Shown in pieces: positions 48,670 through 59,174 of a DNA stretch of 64,000 nucleotides; position 1 is the first letter of the stretch; each line of letters starts with the position of its first letter. The translations under genes and the position numbers were made by a program. A model generated the notes under the pieces. The model made no database searches and was not told the origin of the DNA. It worked only from the letters and a program-made list of their open reading frames with translations. Source of the DNA: Mycobacterium helveticum (GTDB taxonomy: Bacteria; Actinomycetota; Actinomycetes; Mycobacteriales; Mycobacteriaceae). The stretch is from NCBI RefSeq assembly GCF_007714205.1, contig NZ_VMQU01000008.1, positions 1-64,000 of the forward strand, in the 5' to 3' direction.

Positions 48670-48859
48670 GGGCACAAGCCTATCAAGATCGCCACCCCAG
48701 CCGACACCTGCGAGACCGAGCAGGAAGTCACGGCTGCGCGAGGGACCGTCCAAACGATCAGGAGTGAGTCGTCGCACGCACGATCGCACCCGCGCCACGA
48801 TTCCTTGGGAGTTGCGTAGTGATCGCGCTTCGGTGGGGCGCACCCGTAATCTCGACGGT

Positions 48860-49546
48860 ATGTCTGCCCCCGACGACCTTCACAGCGACTACACCGGACA
48901 CGTCGACCCCGGCACCGCCGCCCGCCGCATCCTGCCCGGCGCCACGATCATCAAGGCTTCGGTGGGGCCGATGGACAACAACGCCTACCTGGTGACCTGC
49001 TCCGCGACCGGGGAGACGCTGCTGATCGACGCGGCCAACGACGCCGACACGCTGCTGGGCCTCATCCGCCGCTACGCGCCCAAGATCGCGCTGATCGTGA
49101 CCAGCCATCAGCACTTCGACCACTGGCAGGCCCTGGCGGCGGTCGCCGAGGCGACCGGCGCCCCGACCGCCGCCCACGAGATCGACGCCGAAGCGCTGCC
49201 GGTCAAACCGGACCGATTGCTGGCCGGCGGCGACACGGTGCAGATCGGCGAGCTGACGTTCGACGTCATCCACCTGCGCGGGCACACGCCCGGGTCGGTC
49301 GCGCTGGCCCTCGACGGCGAGGCGACCGGCGGCGTCACCCAGCTGTTCACCGGCGACTGCCTCTTCCCGGGCGGCGTGGGCAAGACGTGGCAGCCCGGGG
49401 ATTTCACCCAGCTGCTCGAGGACGTCACCACCCGGGTTTTCGACGTGTACGACGACGCCACCGTGGTCTATCCCGGTCACGGCGACGACACGATGCTGGG
49501 CGCCGAACGCCCCCACCTGCGCGAATGGCGCGAACGCGGCTTCTAG
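48860..49546 (+). CDS. Metallo-beta-lactamase-fold hydrolase (Rv1637c-like)
   Basis: 228 residues with the metal motif TSHQHFDHW (HxHxDH), LRGHTPGS and a C-terminal PGHGDDTMLG. Glyoxalase II-like; substrate unknown. TAATCT lies 8 nt before the ATG and no ribosome site is visible, so it may be leaderless. It resumes the order seen in M. tuberculosis beyond the accessory island. Confidence 0.92.
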   Translation: MSAPDDLHSDYTGHVDPGTAARRILPGATIIKASVGPMDNNAYLVTCSATGETLLIDAANDADTLLGLIRRYAPKIALIVTSHQHFDHWQALAAVAEATGAPTAAHEIDAEALPVKPDRLLAGGDTVQIGELTFDVIHLRGHTPGSVALALDGEATGGVTQLFTGDCLFPGGVGKTWQPGDFTQLLEDVTTRVFDVYDDATVVYPGHGDDTMLGAERPHLREWRERGF

Positions 49547-49559
49547 GGCCGGCGGCTCG

Positions 49560-50003
49560 TCACGACGTGGTGTGCACGATGAGCACGTCGACCTTGGCCC
49601 GCCGGGACACGTTGGCCGGCACCGATCCCAGCAGCCGTCCCGCGATGGTGCTCAGGCCGACGTTGCCGACGACGAGCAGGTCGGCCTTCTCCTCCTCGGC
49701 CAGCTGCACCAGGGCGTCGACCGGGGCGCCGACGATCGGCCGCTCGTCGACGTTCTTGGCGCCCGCCGCCAGCGCGCGCTCCTTGGCGTCGCGCAGGATC
49801 GCGTAGATCGGCGCGGTGCCGGACACCTTGTAGCTCTCCGACCCCAGGACGTCGGCGGCCCGGGCGTCCTGCTGCTGGGGCAAATACGCCGACGCGATGA
49901 TCAACTTGGCGTCGAGCCCGGCGAGCTGCGCCGCCCGATCCACCGCGCGCATCGACGAGTCCGAGCCGTCAGTTCCTACCACCACGACCTGATAGGCGCC
50001 CAT
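49560..50003 (-). CDS. Universal stress protein (Rv1636/TB15.3-like)
   Basis: 147 residues, MGAYQVVVVGTDGSDSSMRAV with the USP fold and ATP/cAMP-binding GNVGLSTIAGRLLGSVPANV near the end. The M. tuberculosis homologue binds cAMP. It converges on the hydrolase (13 bp apart). GGGAGGGTGA precedes the ATG. Confidence 0.95.
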   Translation of the reverse strand: MGAYQVVVVGTDGSDSSMRAVDRAAQLAGLDAKLIIASAYLPQQQDARAADVLGSESYKVSGTAPIYAILRDAKERALAAGAKNVDERPIVGAPVDALVQLAEEEKADLLVVGNVGLSTIAGRLLGSVPANVSRRAKVDVLIVHTTS

Positions 50004-50310
50004 TCACCCTCCCATTTCCGGTTGGTCAGCCAGATGACAGTATCGCGTTTGCCCATCGCGCAGGGAAAAGATTCGCACCTGCGCGTGGCGCGGCAGGACC
50101 AGCGTTTGCGGGTCCGCGTCGGGCCGACGGACAATCCTCCCCGATGGCAAATCGTGAAATGTCCCCGACGAATCCGGGAAGCCTTGATTTGCAGCGCTTT
50201 TCACCATTTTCGCCGACCGCGGGCGGGTCTGCCGCGCCGGCGCCGCGGCCACCGGCGCGGCGCGCGCCCGGTGAACAGGTAATCGGCCGCGCCCTACAGT
50301 AAGAGGCGTC
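50004..50310. other. Divergent intergenic region, usp / mannosyltransferase
   Basis: 307 bp holding the promoters of both genes: TACAGT at about 50295 before the plus-strand gene is a -10 candidate. No DosR box, RNA gene or repeat was recognised. Confidence 0.6.
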
Positions 50311-51888
50311 ATGTCCATGCACACTCTCGAGCAGCGCGTTTCTGAGACCCCCGGGGCCGCGGGAGCCGCGGAGCGGCGCCTGCCATGCGGCAGGTTGCTC
50401 GACCCGTGGGCGGTCGCCGCGCTCGCCACCGTCGTCAGCGCCGCCTGGGCGTGCCGGCCTTCGCTGTGGTTCGACGAGGGAGCGACGATCTCGGCGGCGG
50501 CGAGCCGGACGCTGCCCGAGCTGTGGCGGCTGCTGGGCCGCATCGACGCCGTCCACGGCCTCTACTACCTGGTGATGCACGGCTGGTTCGCGATCTTCCC
50601 GCCCACCGAATTCTGGTCGCGGCTGCCCAGCGCGCTGGCCGTGGGCGCCGCCGCCGCCGGCGTCACGGTGTTCACCAGGCAGTTCACGCCGCGGGCGACC
50701 GCGGTGTGCGCCGGTGCCGTGTTCGCCATCCTGCCGCGCATCACCTGGGCGGGGATGGAAGCACGGTCCTACGCGTTCGCGGTCGCGGCGGCCATGTGGC
50801 TGACCGTGCTGCTCGTCGCCGCCGTCCAGCGCAACGCGGCGCGGTTGTGGGTGGGGTATGCGCTGGGCCTGGCGGTGTCGATCCTGCTCAGCCTCAACCT
50901 GATCCTGTTGGTGACCGTGTACGCCGTGGCGCTGCCGCTGCTGGCCCCCGCAGGGGCCCGCAAGTCGCCGGTCATCCGGTGGGCCGTCGCCTCGGCCGCC
51001 GCGGTCGGGCTGATGACACCGTTCCTCGTGTTCGCCCACGGCCAGGTCTTCCAGGTCAACTGGCTCTTCCCGGTCAGCTGGCATTACGCCTTCGACATCG
51101 TCCTGCGGCAGTATTTCGACCACAGCGTTCCCTTCGCCGTTCTCGCGGCCGTGCTGGTCGTCGCGGCGGCCGCGGCCCGGCTGAGCGGCGTATCCGCCCC
51201 GGCCGGCGCGACGCGCAACCTGGTGGTCCTATGCGCGGCGTGGATCCTGGTCCCGACCGGCCTCGTCGTCGGGTACTCGGCCGTCGCCGAACCGATCTAC
51301 TTCCCGCGCTACCTGATCCTCACCACGCCCGCGGTGGCCGTCATCATGGCGGTCTGCATCACCACGATCGCCCGCAGGCCGTGGCCGATGGCCGGGGTGG
51401 TGCTGGTGCTCGCCGTCGCCGCGGTGCCGAACTACCTGTTCATCCAGCGCTGGCCGTACGCCAAAGAGGGCTGGGATTACAGCCAGGTGGCCGACCTGAT
51501 CGGCTCCCATGCCGCTGCGGGGGACTGCCTGCTGGTGGACAACACCGTGGGCTGGCGGCCCGGGCCGGTCCGCGCGCTGCTCGCCACGCGGCCGGGGGCA
51601 TTCCGGTCGCTGATCGACGTCGGGCGCGGCGCGTACGGGCCCAAGGTGGGCTGGCTGTGGGACGGGCACGTCGCGGTGTGGCTGACGACGGCCAAGATCA
51701 ACCAGTGCTCCACGATCTGGACCATCACCAACAAGGACGGTGCGCTGCCGGATCACCAGGCCGGGTCGTCGTTGCCGCCGGGGACGTTCGGACGCGCCCC
51801 CGCGTACCGCTTCCCGGGCTACCTCGGGTTCCACATCGTCGAGCGCTGGCAGTTCCACTACTCGCAGGTGGTCAAGTCGACACGGTGA
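50311..51888 (+). CDS. GT-C mannosyltransferase (Rv1635c/CapA-like)
   Basis: 525 residues with about 10 hydrophobic segments. The GT-C catalytic motif SLWFDEGATISAAASR (about residues 51-66) follows the first segment; a large C-terminal extracytoplasmic part follows. Rv1635c of M. tuberculosis starts the mannose cap of lipoarabinomannan using decaprenyl-phosphomannose; this is its positional and sequence homologue. AAGAGG precedes the ATG. Confidence 0.9.
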   Translation: MSMHTLEQRVSETPGAAGAAERRLPCGRLLDPWAVAALATVVSAAWACRPSLWFDEGATISAAASRTLPELWRLLGRIDAVHGLYYLVMHGWFAIFPPTEFWSRLPSALAVGAAAAGVTVFTRQFTPRATAVCAGAVFAILPRITWAGMEARSYAFAVAAAMWLTVLLVAAVQRNAARLWVGYALGLAVSILLSLNLILLVTVYAVALPLLAPAGARKSPVIRWAVASAAAVGLMTPFLVFAHGQVFQVNWLFPVSWHYAFDIVLRQYFDHSVPFAVLAAVLVVAAAAARLSGVSAPAGATRNLVVLCAAWILVPTGLVVGYSAVAEPIYFPRYLILTTPAVAVIMAVCITTIARRPWPMAGVVLVLAVAAVPNYLFIQRWPYAKEGWDYSQVADLIGSHAAAGDCLLVDNTVGWRPGPVRALLATRPGAFRSLIDVGRGAYGPKVGWLWDGHVAVWLTTAKINQCSTIWTITNKDGALPDHQAGSSLPPGTFGRAPAYRFPGYLGFHIVERWQFHYSQVVKSTR

Positions 51889-51941
51889 CGGCGGTCCGAG
51901 CGTTCAGGCCGGCTCCCGGTCGCCCAACACCCGTCGGCAGA

Positions 51942-52571
51942 TCATGTGCGGCTCTCTTCGTCGCGGGTTTCGCGTCGCAGGCGCACCAACGAGTCGACCG
52001 CGTCCCGCTCGGCGTCGGGGACCGGCCGCCGAACCCGCTCCGCTTTCTGCACCACGAACCCCGTCAGGCCGGTGAGGTCGGCGACCACGTCATCCGGGGA
52101 GAACAACACCTCGGCATCCTGAGGCCCGCCGACTCCCTCGGTGAGGTTGGTGGTGTCATGGCCTACGACGAGCAGCGTGCCACCGGGTGCAACCGCTGCC
52201 GCGGCGTTGCGCAGCGCGGCCCGACGCGCGCCCTGCGCCAGCTGCAGATAGGCGACGATGACCGCGTCGAACGATCCGGTCGGCAGCGCCTCGCTCACCA
52301 CATCGGCCCGCTGGAAGTCGACCCGGTCGGCGACCCCGGCGTGGCTCGCCAACTGCGCTGCCCGCTCCAGTCCCCGCACGGAGAAGTCGACACCGACGAC
52401 GTGCCAGCCGCGGCCGGCCAACCAGATCGCGTTTCGGCCCTCACCGCACGCCACATCCAGCGCGCGTCCCGGCGATGCCTCAGCGAGTTCAGCGGCGACG
52501 AACCTGTTCGGTTCGATCCCCCACAACAGTCCGGCCTCGCCGTAGCGGCTATCCCACGCCTGCACATCCAT
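51942..52571 (-). CDS. SAM-dependent methyltransferase (class I)
   Basis: 209 residues; motif I LDVACGEGRNAIWLAGRG and motif II WHVVGVDFS, then DRVDFQRADV and FDAVIVAYLQL. TehB/thiopurine-type fold. It follows the flavoprotein by 76 bp on the same strand. Substrate unknown. Confidence 0.9.
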   Translation of the reverse strand: MDVQAWDSRYGEAGLLWGIEPNRFVAAELAEASPGRALDVACGEGRNAIWLAGRGWHVVGVDFSVRGLERAAQLASHAGVADRVDFQRADVVSEALPTGSFDAVIVAYLQLAQGARRAALRNAAAAVAPGGTLLVVGHDTTNLTEGVGGPQDAEVLFSPDDVVADLTGLTGFVVQKAERVRRPVPDAERDAVDSLVRLRRETRDEESRT

Positions 52572-52647
52572 GGCATGCTCTAATCCTGCTGTCTATCAAA
52601 CGGTGTCGTAGCGATGGGCCGCTGACCTAAGGCAACGCCCACAGTCG

Positions 52648-53928
52648 TCACGGGAGCGGCAGCCGGTCCATGGTGAACTCGGTGGCGGGCATCCCCCAAG
52701 AGGCGGGCTTGCCGCCGGTTCGGAAGTACATCTCTTTGAACGCCATCTTCATCGCCCACGCCGCGTAGCCCATCTTGAAGACGCTGGTCTTTCCGCCGTA
52801 CCAGGTGTCGGAATGGATGTAGAAACCCTTGTGTCCGCCCATGTCGCCAAAGCAGATGATCTCAGGTCGATAGGCGTCACCGATCTGGGCCCGGTCGAGG
52901 CTTCCGACCTCGACCGCGATCTGGCGGGCCACGATCTCGGCCTGCTGGTGGCCGAGCGAACCGAGCTTGGGCACGGTCAGCGCTGCGGCGTCACCCACGG
53001 CGAAAACCTCGGGATGATCGGAGTTGCGCATGTCGGTGCCGGTGAGCACGAAACCGTACTCGTCGGTGATCGGCAGATCCTTCAGAAATGCGTGCGGCAC
53101 CCAGTCGGGCATGAGGATCTTCAATTCGGCTTCCACGCTGTGGCCGTTGGCGAACTCGATGCCGTCGGCAGTGAGTCGCGAGACGTCCTCGGTGTCGGAC
53201 AGGTATCCGAAACCCATGTCGGTGGCCAGCCCCAGGAACTCCTTCACGATCTGTTCACCGGCGTCCTCGGCGATCGTGCCACCCGGGGTGAACAACGTGA
53301 TTTTGTGGGCGTCGCCCATCGAGTGCTCGCCGAGCCAGTGCTCCATCGACAGCGCCAACTCCAGCGGTGGCCCTTCGCAGGCTGCCTCGGCGACCGGCAG
53401 CCAGTCGGGCTTGTGCTCGAGGCCCTGGTGGAATCGGGCAGACCCGATCGCGATCGGACCGCCCCGATAACCACCGCCGAAAAGCTTGCGCCGCAATTTG
53501 TTACCGTAGTGTCCGCTGGAGACGGTGTCGCCGAACTCGCCGAAACCCTCGATCCGGTCATAGGCCAGTCGGTTGCCCAGTGCCACCACGAGATAGTCGT
53601 AGCGGATTGCCTCGGGCGCCGAGCCCGCGCGATCGGCCGGGGTGAAAACCACCTGCTTGGCGTCGGGGTCGATGGCGGTTACCGAGGCGTTGATGAACGC
53701 ATTGCCGTCGCGGTCATGGAACCGGACCGTTTCCATGTTCATCGTCACCAGCGGGTCGTGATCGGCGAACACCTCCATCGGAATGTTCGGCACGAAGATC
53801 AGGTACGGGTTGCGGTCGATCACCGTGATGTCGACCGCCTCGCCGCACTGTGCCCGGATAAAGCGTGCGGTGGTCAGCCCCGCGAAGCTGCTGCCCAGGA
53901 TCACCACCCCAGGACGCGCGCGGCTCAT
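52648..53928 (-). CDS. FAD-dependent oxidoreductase, sulfide:quinone reductase-like
   Basis: 426 residues. N-terminal FAD-binding GSSFAGLTTARFI (residues 12-24); VFAVGDAAAL near residue 310 is the second FAD contact; C-terminal membrane-associated tail FKMGYAAWAMKMAFKEMYF. The family oxidises sulfide or NADH and passes electrons to quinone. Cysteines expected for SQR are few, so the donor is uncertain. Its start overlaps the stop of a small upstream ORF as ATGA. Confidence 0.85.
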   Translation of the reverse strand: MSRARPGVVILGSSFAGLTTARFIRAQCGEAVDITVIDRNPYLIFVPNIPMEVFADHDPLVTMNMETVRFHDRDGNAFINASVTAIDPDAKQVVFTPADRAGSAPEAIRYDYLVVALGNRLAYDRIEGFGEFGDTVSSGHYGNKLRRKLFGGGYRGGPIAIGSARFHQGLEHKPDWLPVAEAACEGPPLELALSMEHWLGEHSMGDAHKITLFTPGGTIAEDAGEQIVKEFLGLATDMGFGYLSDTEDVSRLTADGIEFANGHSVEAELKILMPDWVPHAFLKDLPITDEYGFVLTGTDMRNSDHPEVFAVGDAAALTVPKLGSLGHQQAEIVARQIAVEVGSLDRAQIGDAYRPEIICFGDMGGHKGFYIHSDTWYGGKTSVFKMGYAAWAMKMAFKEMYFRTGGKPASWGMPATEFTMDRLPLP

Positions 53929-54086
53929 GACGCCACCGCCCCTGCGGCCTGGCCACCCGCGCCCCGATCACCCGGAGGGCGCCAACCGGTTCGGGCCCCG
54001 CCGAGGCCGGGGAAACTCGGTCGGTCGATGTCGACGGCGAGACTCGGCATTGGCCTCACGGCAGCCGGACTTCTAATTCTAATCAT
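53925..54086 (-). CDS. Small coupled ORF (53 aa) before the flavoprotein
   Basis: MIRIRSPAAVRPMPSLAVD to GGQAAGAVAS. It is preceded by AAAGGAGGT, a near-perfect anti-SD match, 5 nt before the ATG, the strongest ribosome site in this window. Its stop overlaps the flavoprotein ATG (ATGA), while the flavoprotein has no good site of its own. Likely a leader peptide that drives coupled translation, or a small protein of the same pathway; no domain. Confidence 0.65.
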   Translation of the reverse strand: MIRIRSPAAVRPMPSLAVDIDRPSFPGLGGARTGWRPPGDRGAGGQAAGAVAS

Positions 54087-54298
54087 GTTGTACCTCCTTT
54101 GTGTTGACTCTTCCGCTGCAACCGATCTCGGCGACAATCGACTGGCCAGGCGAACCAACATCACCCGCGCGTTCGCTCCCGTAACCGCATCCACGGCGAT
54201 GAGGTGTCGACGCAGCAAGACCAGCGACTGGCCAATGCCAACGTCATCTCGCAAGACCTCGTCCGCAGAAGCCAAACCATCCGCTACCACTACGTGGT

Positions 54299-54574
54299 TC
54301 AACGAGACTCCCGCTCGATCTCGGTGGGGATGCCGATTCGATGCAGCAGAACACTGGTCGGGCACCAGCCCACCGCCGCGTCGAGCAGCAGGTTGACTCC
54401 CACGAAACCGGTAAGAATCCTCCAACGGGCTGAATATTTTCGCCCCAGAGCCAGAGTCACCAGCACCATGCCACCCGCCAACAGGTGAATGATCCGCTCC
54501 ACCGGCCAACCTTGCGGCCGGGGCATCCCGAACGCTCCCCGTTCAATCGGTGCGGTGCCTCGGCCGATCTGCAT
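54299..54574 (-). CDS. DUF2892 membrane protein
   Basis: 91 residues; two hydrophobic helices IIHLLAGGMVLVTLALG and ILTGFVGVNLLLDAAVG, with WCPTSVLLHRIGI, the YgaP-type DUF2892 signature often linked to sulfur-handling rhodaneses and SQR. Start 54574 preferred; a longer frame exists. GAGGGG lies about 11 nt upstream. Confidence 0.85.
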   Translation of the reverse strand: MQIGRGTAPIERGAFGMPRPQGWPVERIIHLLAGGMVLVTLALGRKYSARWRILTGFVGVNLLLDAAVGWCPTSVLLHRIGIPTEIERESR

Positions 54575-54674
54575 CAACACTTCAACCCCTCCCGCGTCGT
54601 GGCACACAAGGCGGCCATCCCGGACGGCCTGGTTTTGTCAGGGGTTCCCCGCCAAGTGCGAAACAAACCATCCG

Positions 54675-56831
54675 TCACTTGAGGCCGGCGGCGTCCATCC
54701 CCCGCAGTTCCTTCTTCAGGTCGGCGATCTCGTCGCGGAACCGGGCGGCCAACTCGAACTGCAGATCGCGGGCGGCCGCCATCATCTGCGCGGTGAGGTC
54801 CTTGATGAGGTCGGCCAGCTCGGCGCGCGGCATGTTCGCGGTGTCGCGACCCTCGAACACGCCCGCGCTCACCGCGCGTCCGGGCTCCCCCTGCGCGCGC
54901 CGGCCGCGGGAGGCGTTGCGGCCCGACCCGCCGATCCCGACGTCCGTGTCGTCCGCCTCGCGGTAGACCTGGTCGAGGATGTCGGCGATCTTCTTGCGCA
55001 GCGGTTGTGGGTCGATGCCGCGGGCCTCGTTGTAGGCGATCTGCTTGGCCCGTCGCCGCTCGGTCTCGTCGATGGCCTCTTTCATCGACGCGGTGATGGT
55101 GTCGGCGTACATGTGCACCTCCCCGGAGACGTTGCGGGCGGCGCGCCCGATCGTCTGGATCAGGCTGCGCGACGACCGCAGGAAGCCCTCCTTGTCCGCG
55201 TCGAGGATCGCCACCAACGCCACCTCCGGCAGGTCCAGGCCCTCCCGCAGCAAGTTGATGCCCACCAGCACGTCGTATTCGCCCAACCGCAGCTGGCGCA
55301 GCAGTTCGACGCGGCGCAACGTGTCGACCTCGGAGTGCAGGTAGCGCACCCGGATGCCCATCTCGAGCAGGTAGTCGGTGAGGTCCTCGGCCATCTTCTT
55401 GGTCAGGGTGGTCACCAGCACCCGCTGGTCGGCGGCGGTGCGTTTGCGGATCTCGCCGATGAGGTCGTCGATCTGGCCCTTCGTCGGCTTGACCACCACC
55501 TTCGGGTCCACCAGGCCGGTGGGGCGGATCACCTGCTCGACGAACTCGCCGCCGGCCTGGCCCAGCTCGTAGGGGCCGGGCGTGGCCGACAGGTACACCG
55601 TCTGCCCGACGCGGTCGGCGAATTCCTCCCAGGTCAGCGGCCGGTTGTCGACCGCCGAGGGCAACCGGAACCCGTACTCCACCAGGTTTCGCTTGCGCGA
55701 CATGTCGCCCTCGTACATGCCGCCGATCTGCGGCACGGTGACGTGTGACTCGTCGATGACCAGCAGGAAGTCCTCCGGGAAGTAGTCCAGCAGCGTGGCG
55801 GGAGGGGACCCGGCCGACCTCCCGTCTATGTGGCGCGAGTAGTTCTCGATGCCGGAGCAGAAACCGACCTGACGCATCATCTCGATGTCGTAGTTGGTCC
55901 GCATCCGCAACCGCTGGGCCTCCAGCAGCTTGCCCTGGGCCTCGAACTCGGCGAGGCGCCCGGCGAGCTCCTGCTCGATGGTGGCGATCGCCTGGGCCAT
56001 CCGCTCGGGACCGGCCACGTAGTGGGTGGCCGGGAAGATTCGCAGCGAGTCGACCTGGCGGATCACCTCGCCGGTCAGCGGGTGCAGGTAGTACAGCGCC
56101 TCGACCTCGTCGCCGAAGAACTCGACGCGGACCGCCAGCTCCTCGTACGACGGGATGATCTCCATCGTGTCGCCGCGCACCCGGAACGCGCCGCGGGTGA
56201 ACGACAGGTCGTTGCGCGTGTACTGGACGTCGACCAGCAGCCGCAGCAAGGCGTCCCGGGCCACCTCGGTGCCGACCTGCAGTTCCACCGAGCGGTCCAG
56301 GTAGGACTGCGGGGTGCCCAGGCCGTAGATGCACGACACCGACGCGACCACCACCACGTCGCGGCGCGACAGCAGCGACGACGTCGCGGAGTGCCGCAGC
56401 CGCTCGACGTCGTCGTTGATGGAGCTGTCCTTCTCGATGTAGGTGTCGGTCTGCGCGATGTAGGCCTCCGGCTGGTAGTAGTCGTAGTACGACACGAAGT
56501 ATTCGACCGCGTTGTGCGGCAACATCTCTCGCAGCTCGTTGGCAAGCTGCGCGGCCAGCGTCTTGTTCGGCGCCATCACCAGCGCGGGCCGTTGCAGTCG
56601 CTCGATGAGCCACGCGGTGGTCGCCGATTTACCCGTACCGGTGGCGCCGAGCAGCACCACGTCGCGCTCGCCGGCCCGGATGCGCCGCTCCAGCTCGTCG
56701 ATGGCGGCCGGCTGGTCGCCGGCGGGCTCGTGGGGGCTGACCACCTCGAAGCGCGCCCCGCTGCGCACCACGTCCTCGACCGCCCGGTATTCCGAGTGCG
56801 CGACGACCGGGTGCTCGGTAGCAAAAGCCAT
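54675..56831 (-). CDS. uvrB: Excinuclease ABC subunit B
   Basis: 718 residues: Walker [14 protein letters not shown] (61-73), beta-hairpin [11 protein letters not shown], helicase motifs ([28 protein letters not shown]), and the C-terminal UvrC-binding coil [19 protein letters not shown]. About 20 residues longer at the N-terminus than the M. tuberculosis protein. TACCCT lies 6 nt before the ATG and no ribosome site is visible, so leaderless expression is possible. Confidence 0.97.
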   Translation of the reverse strand: MAFATEHPVVAHSEYRAVEDVVRSGARFEVVSPHEPAGDQPAAIDELERRIRAGERDVVLLGATGTGKSATTAWLIERLQRPALVMAPNKTLAAQLANELREMLPHNAVEYFVSYYDYYQPEAYIAQTDTYIEKDSSINDDVERLRHSATSSLLSRRDVVVVASVSCIYGLGTPQSYLDRSVELQVGTEVARDALLRLLVDVQYTRNDLSFTRGAFRVRGDTMEIIPSYEELAVRVEFFGDEVEALYYLHPLTGEVIRQVDSLRIFPATHYVAGPERMAQAIATIEQELAGRLAEFEAQGKLLEAQRLRMRTNYDIEMMRQVGFCSGIENYSRHIDGRSAGSPPATLLDYFPEDFLLVIDESHVTVPQIGGMYEGDMSRKRNLVEYGFRLPSAVDNRPLTWEEFADRVGQTVYLSATPGPYELGQAGGEFVEQVIRPTGLVDPKVVVKPTKGQIDDLIGEIRKRTAADQRVLVTTLTKKMAEDLTDYLLEMGIRVRYLHSEVDTLRRVELLRQLRLGEYDVLVGINLLREGLDLPEVALVAILDADKEGFLRSSRSLIQTIGRAARNVSGEVHMYADTITASMKEAIDETERRRAKQIAYNEARGIDPQPLRKKIADILDQVYREADDTDVGIGGSGRNASRGRRAQGEPGRAVSAGVFEGRDTANMPRAELADLIKDLTAQMMAAARDLQFELAARFRDEIADLKKELRGMDAAGLK

Positions 56832-56877
56832 GTGTCCAGGGTAGAGCGACCCACCGACACGCGGCCCGGAGCCGGCG

Positions 56878-58944
56878 CTACCCGGCGGGGCGGGTCCACA
56901 CCCGGGTGACCGGGTCGCATTCGAGCAGGTGCCCGTCGTTGGAGGTGGTCATGGCGAACGCCGGAAGCCCGGGGCGGTCGCAGGAGCTTCCGGCGGCGTG
57001 CACCCCGTTCGTGATGGGGGCCCTGGCCCAGGCGTTGCCCTCGCACACGATCTGCTCGTTGTTGGTCGGGTCGTAGGCCAGCTTGTCGATGTCGGCGCAC
57101 AGCCCGCCCAGGACGGGCGGCGCCCCCGGCGCCGGGAGCGGGTTCGCGGCGCCGGCCGCCCCGGTGGGGTCGGCCGGGTGCACGCCCGGCGGCACGCCAC
57201 CGACCCGGGTGGCCACCACGGGTACCCGCACCACCGCTCCCCGTGCGCCGCACTCGTTGCTGAGCACGGCCTCGGTGACCGTGCCGCGCAGCGTCCCGCC
57301 GGCCTGCGGCGCCAACGACCATGCGATGGTTTCCTGCTGGGTGGCCCGGGTTCGCCCGTCGGGCTGCGTGCAGCCCACCCGCTGCTGCTGCGGGGTGCCC
57401 TGCCAGTAGCCGCCGACGAAGCGCAGCGTGTCGGTGTGGCCGCCGCCGGTCGTGGCGGCCGTCTGGTGAGTGGCGTCGTCGAGCCGGGTCGCGGTGGCCG
57501 CGCACCCGTTGGTCGTGCACGCCGAACGGAAGGCCCACCAGTCGGCGCCGGTCCCGTCGTGACGAATCGGGATGCCGTTGGCGGTCTGCTTGCCGTGGTC
57601 GTAGGTCAACCGGTAGGTGCCGTCCAGCGCCGGCCCGCCGGTTCTCGCCGGCGGTGCGGCGCCGGGCACCGGCACGGACGGCTTGGCAGCGAGCGCCGGC
57701 GCCGCCGCCGGCGGGCTGTCGGGCTGGACGGAATACAGGATCGACCAGGTCGCCGCCACCGCCGTCAGCACGGCGCAGACCAGGGCGGTCGCCCACCGGG
57801 CTCGGGGCGAAAACCGCCGGCTCATGGCGGTGGCGGCGCCGAGCGGCCCGGGCCGCCGGGATGGCGCGAACCCGCCGGACGCGCCCGCACGGGCGGCCCG
57901 GTCGACGCGCTCGCCGACGGCGGTGGCGAACTCCCGGCACCGCTCGAAGCGCTCGTCGGGCCGTTTGGCGAGGGCCTTGGCGAACACCTCGTCGAGGTAC
58001 GCGAGCTCCGGTCGGGCATCCCCGAGCCGGGGCGGGGCCTCGTGCAGGTGCTGGCCGATCACCGCGACCGGGTTCGGGTGCCGGAACGGCGGCGCGCCGG
58101 TGAGCAGGTGAAAAGCGGCCGCCGCCAACGCGTATTGGTCGGCCCGGCCGTCGATCTTGGCGCCCGTGAGCTGTTCGGGGGCGGCGTAGGCCACCGTGCC
58201 CACCGCGACATTGGTCTCGGTGATGCCGCTGATGTCGCCCAGGTGACGCGCAACGCCGAAGTCCGCCAACAGGATCCGGCGTTCCCCGTCCTCGGGATGG
58301 GTGAGCAGGATGTTGGCCGGTTTGACGTCGCGGTGCAGCAGGCCGCGATCGTGGGCGTAGTCGAGTGCGCTCGCGACGGCGTGCAGGATCGCGCACACCT
58401 CCTCGACCGGCATCCCGCGCGGGTGCCGCTCTTTGACCAGCCGGGCGGCGTCGGTGCCCGCCACGTAATCCATCGAGATCCACAGCTGGCCGTCGAATTC
58501 GCCGCGGTCGTGCACGCCGACGATGTGCGGGTGCCACAGTGTCGCGGCGAGATCGGCCTCCCGGTTGAATCTTTCGCGGAACTCACGGTCCGCCGTGACC
58601 GCTTCGGCGAGAACCTTGATCACGTCGCGGCGCGGCAGCCTGGGGTGCAATGCCAGGTACACCTCGGCCATGCCGCCGGCGCCCAGCTGCCGCAGGATCG
58701 TGTAGCCGGCGAACGGCTCCCCGCTGTGCACGGCCAGCGACGAGCCCCCGTCCTCGCCGGGCCGCCCGGCCGCCGGCGGCGCCGCGGCGGGGGTCGAGCC
58801 GACCGGCGGGATGCGGCGGAACAAGTGCGCGACGGTCGCCGACGGCAGCGAGTGAAAGCCCGCGCGCAGGGCCGCCCGGGCCTGCCGCGGGTTGCTCAGC
58901 AGCCGTCGTCCGCCGTCAAGCCGCCGGGTCGTTCCCTTGTCCAT
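56878..58944 (-). CDS. Receptor Ser/Thr protein kinase with an extracytoplasmic sensor domain
   Basis: 688 residues. Residues 1-77 are an unusual basic, Pro/Ala-rich extension; the kinase is about 78-345 (P-loop [11 protein letters not shown]110, [15 protein letters not shown]). A single TM helix [20 protein letters not shown] is near 385-405. The outer domain has Cys pairs ([17 protein letters not shown]) and ends [21 protein letters not shown] is 5 nt before the ATG. It is 46 bp upstream of uvrB on the same strand and divergent from the FHA-ABC exporter, a known PknF-type substrate. Confidence 0.92.
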   Translation of the reverse strand: MDKGTTRRLDGGRRLLSNPRQARAALRAGFHSLPSATVAHLFRRIPPVGSTPAAAPPAAGRPGEDGGSSLAVHSGEPFAGYTILRQLGAGGMAEVYLALHPRLPRRDVIKVLAEAVTADREFRERFNREADLAATLWHPHIVGVHDRGEFDGQLWISMDYVAGTDAARLVKERHPRGMPVEEVCAILHAVASALDYAHDRGLLHRDVKPANILLTHPEDGERRILLADFGVARHLGDISGITETNVAVGTVAYAAPEQLTGAKIDGRADQYALAAAAFHLLTGAPPFRHPNPVAVIGQHLHEAPPRLGDARPELAYLDEVFAKALAKRPDERFERCREFATAVGERVDRAARAGASGGFAPSRRPGPLGAATAMSRRFSPRARWATALVCAVLTAVAATWSILYSVQPDSPPAAAPALAAKPSVPVPGAAPPARTGGPALDGTYRLTYDHGKQTANGIPIRHDGTGADWWAFRSACTTNGCAATATRLDDATHQTAATTGGGHTDTLRFVGGYWQGTPQQQRVGCTQPDGRTRATQQETIAWSLAPQAGGTLRGTVTEAVLSNECGARGAVVRVPVVATRVGGVPPGVHPADPTGAAGAANPLPAPGAPPVLGGLCADIDKLAYDPTNNEQIVCEGNAWARAPITNGVHAAGSSCDRPGLPAFAMTTSNDGHLLECDPVTRVWTRPAG

Positions 58945-59174
58945 CTACGCCCTCCCCCTCATCGCCCGGCGCCGCGCACGGGCGGTGCCGCAGCGTCCGG
59001 GGAATCGTTGTCCGGCACGGATCTTCCGGCGTACCCCACCCCTGCATCATGCCGAGCCTTCGTGGGCGATTCGTCGCAGCCAGCTATGAAACAGCTATGA
59101 GTGGGCGGGCCGGAAACAAAGCGAAGTCACAGGTGCTTCCGGCCGAACCACTCCCTCCACGGACCGATACTTGA

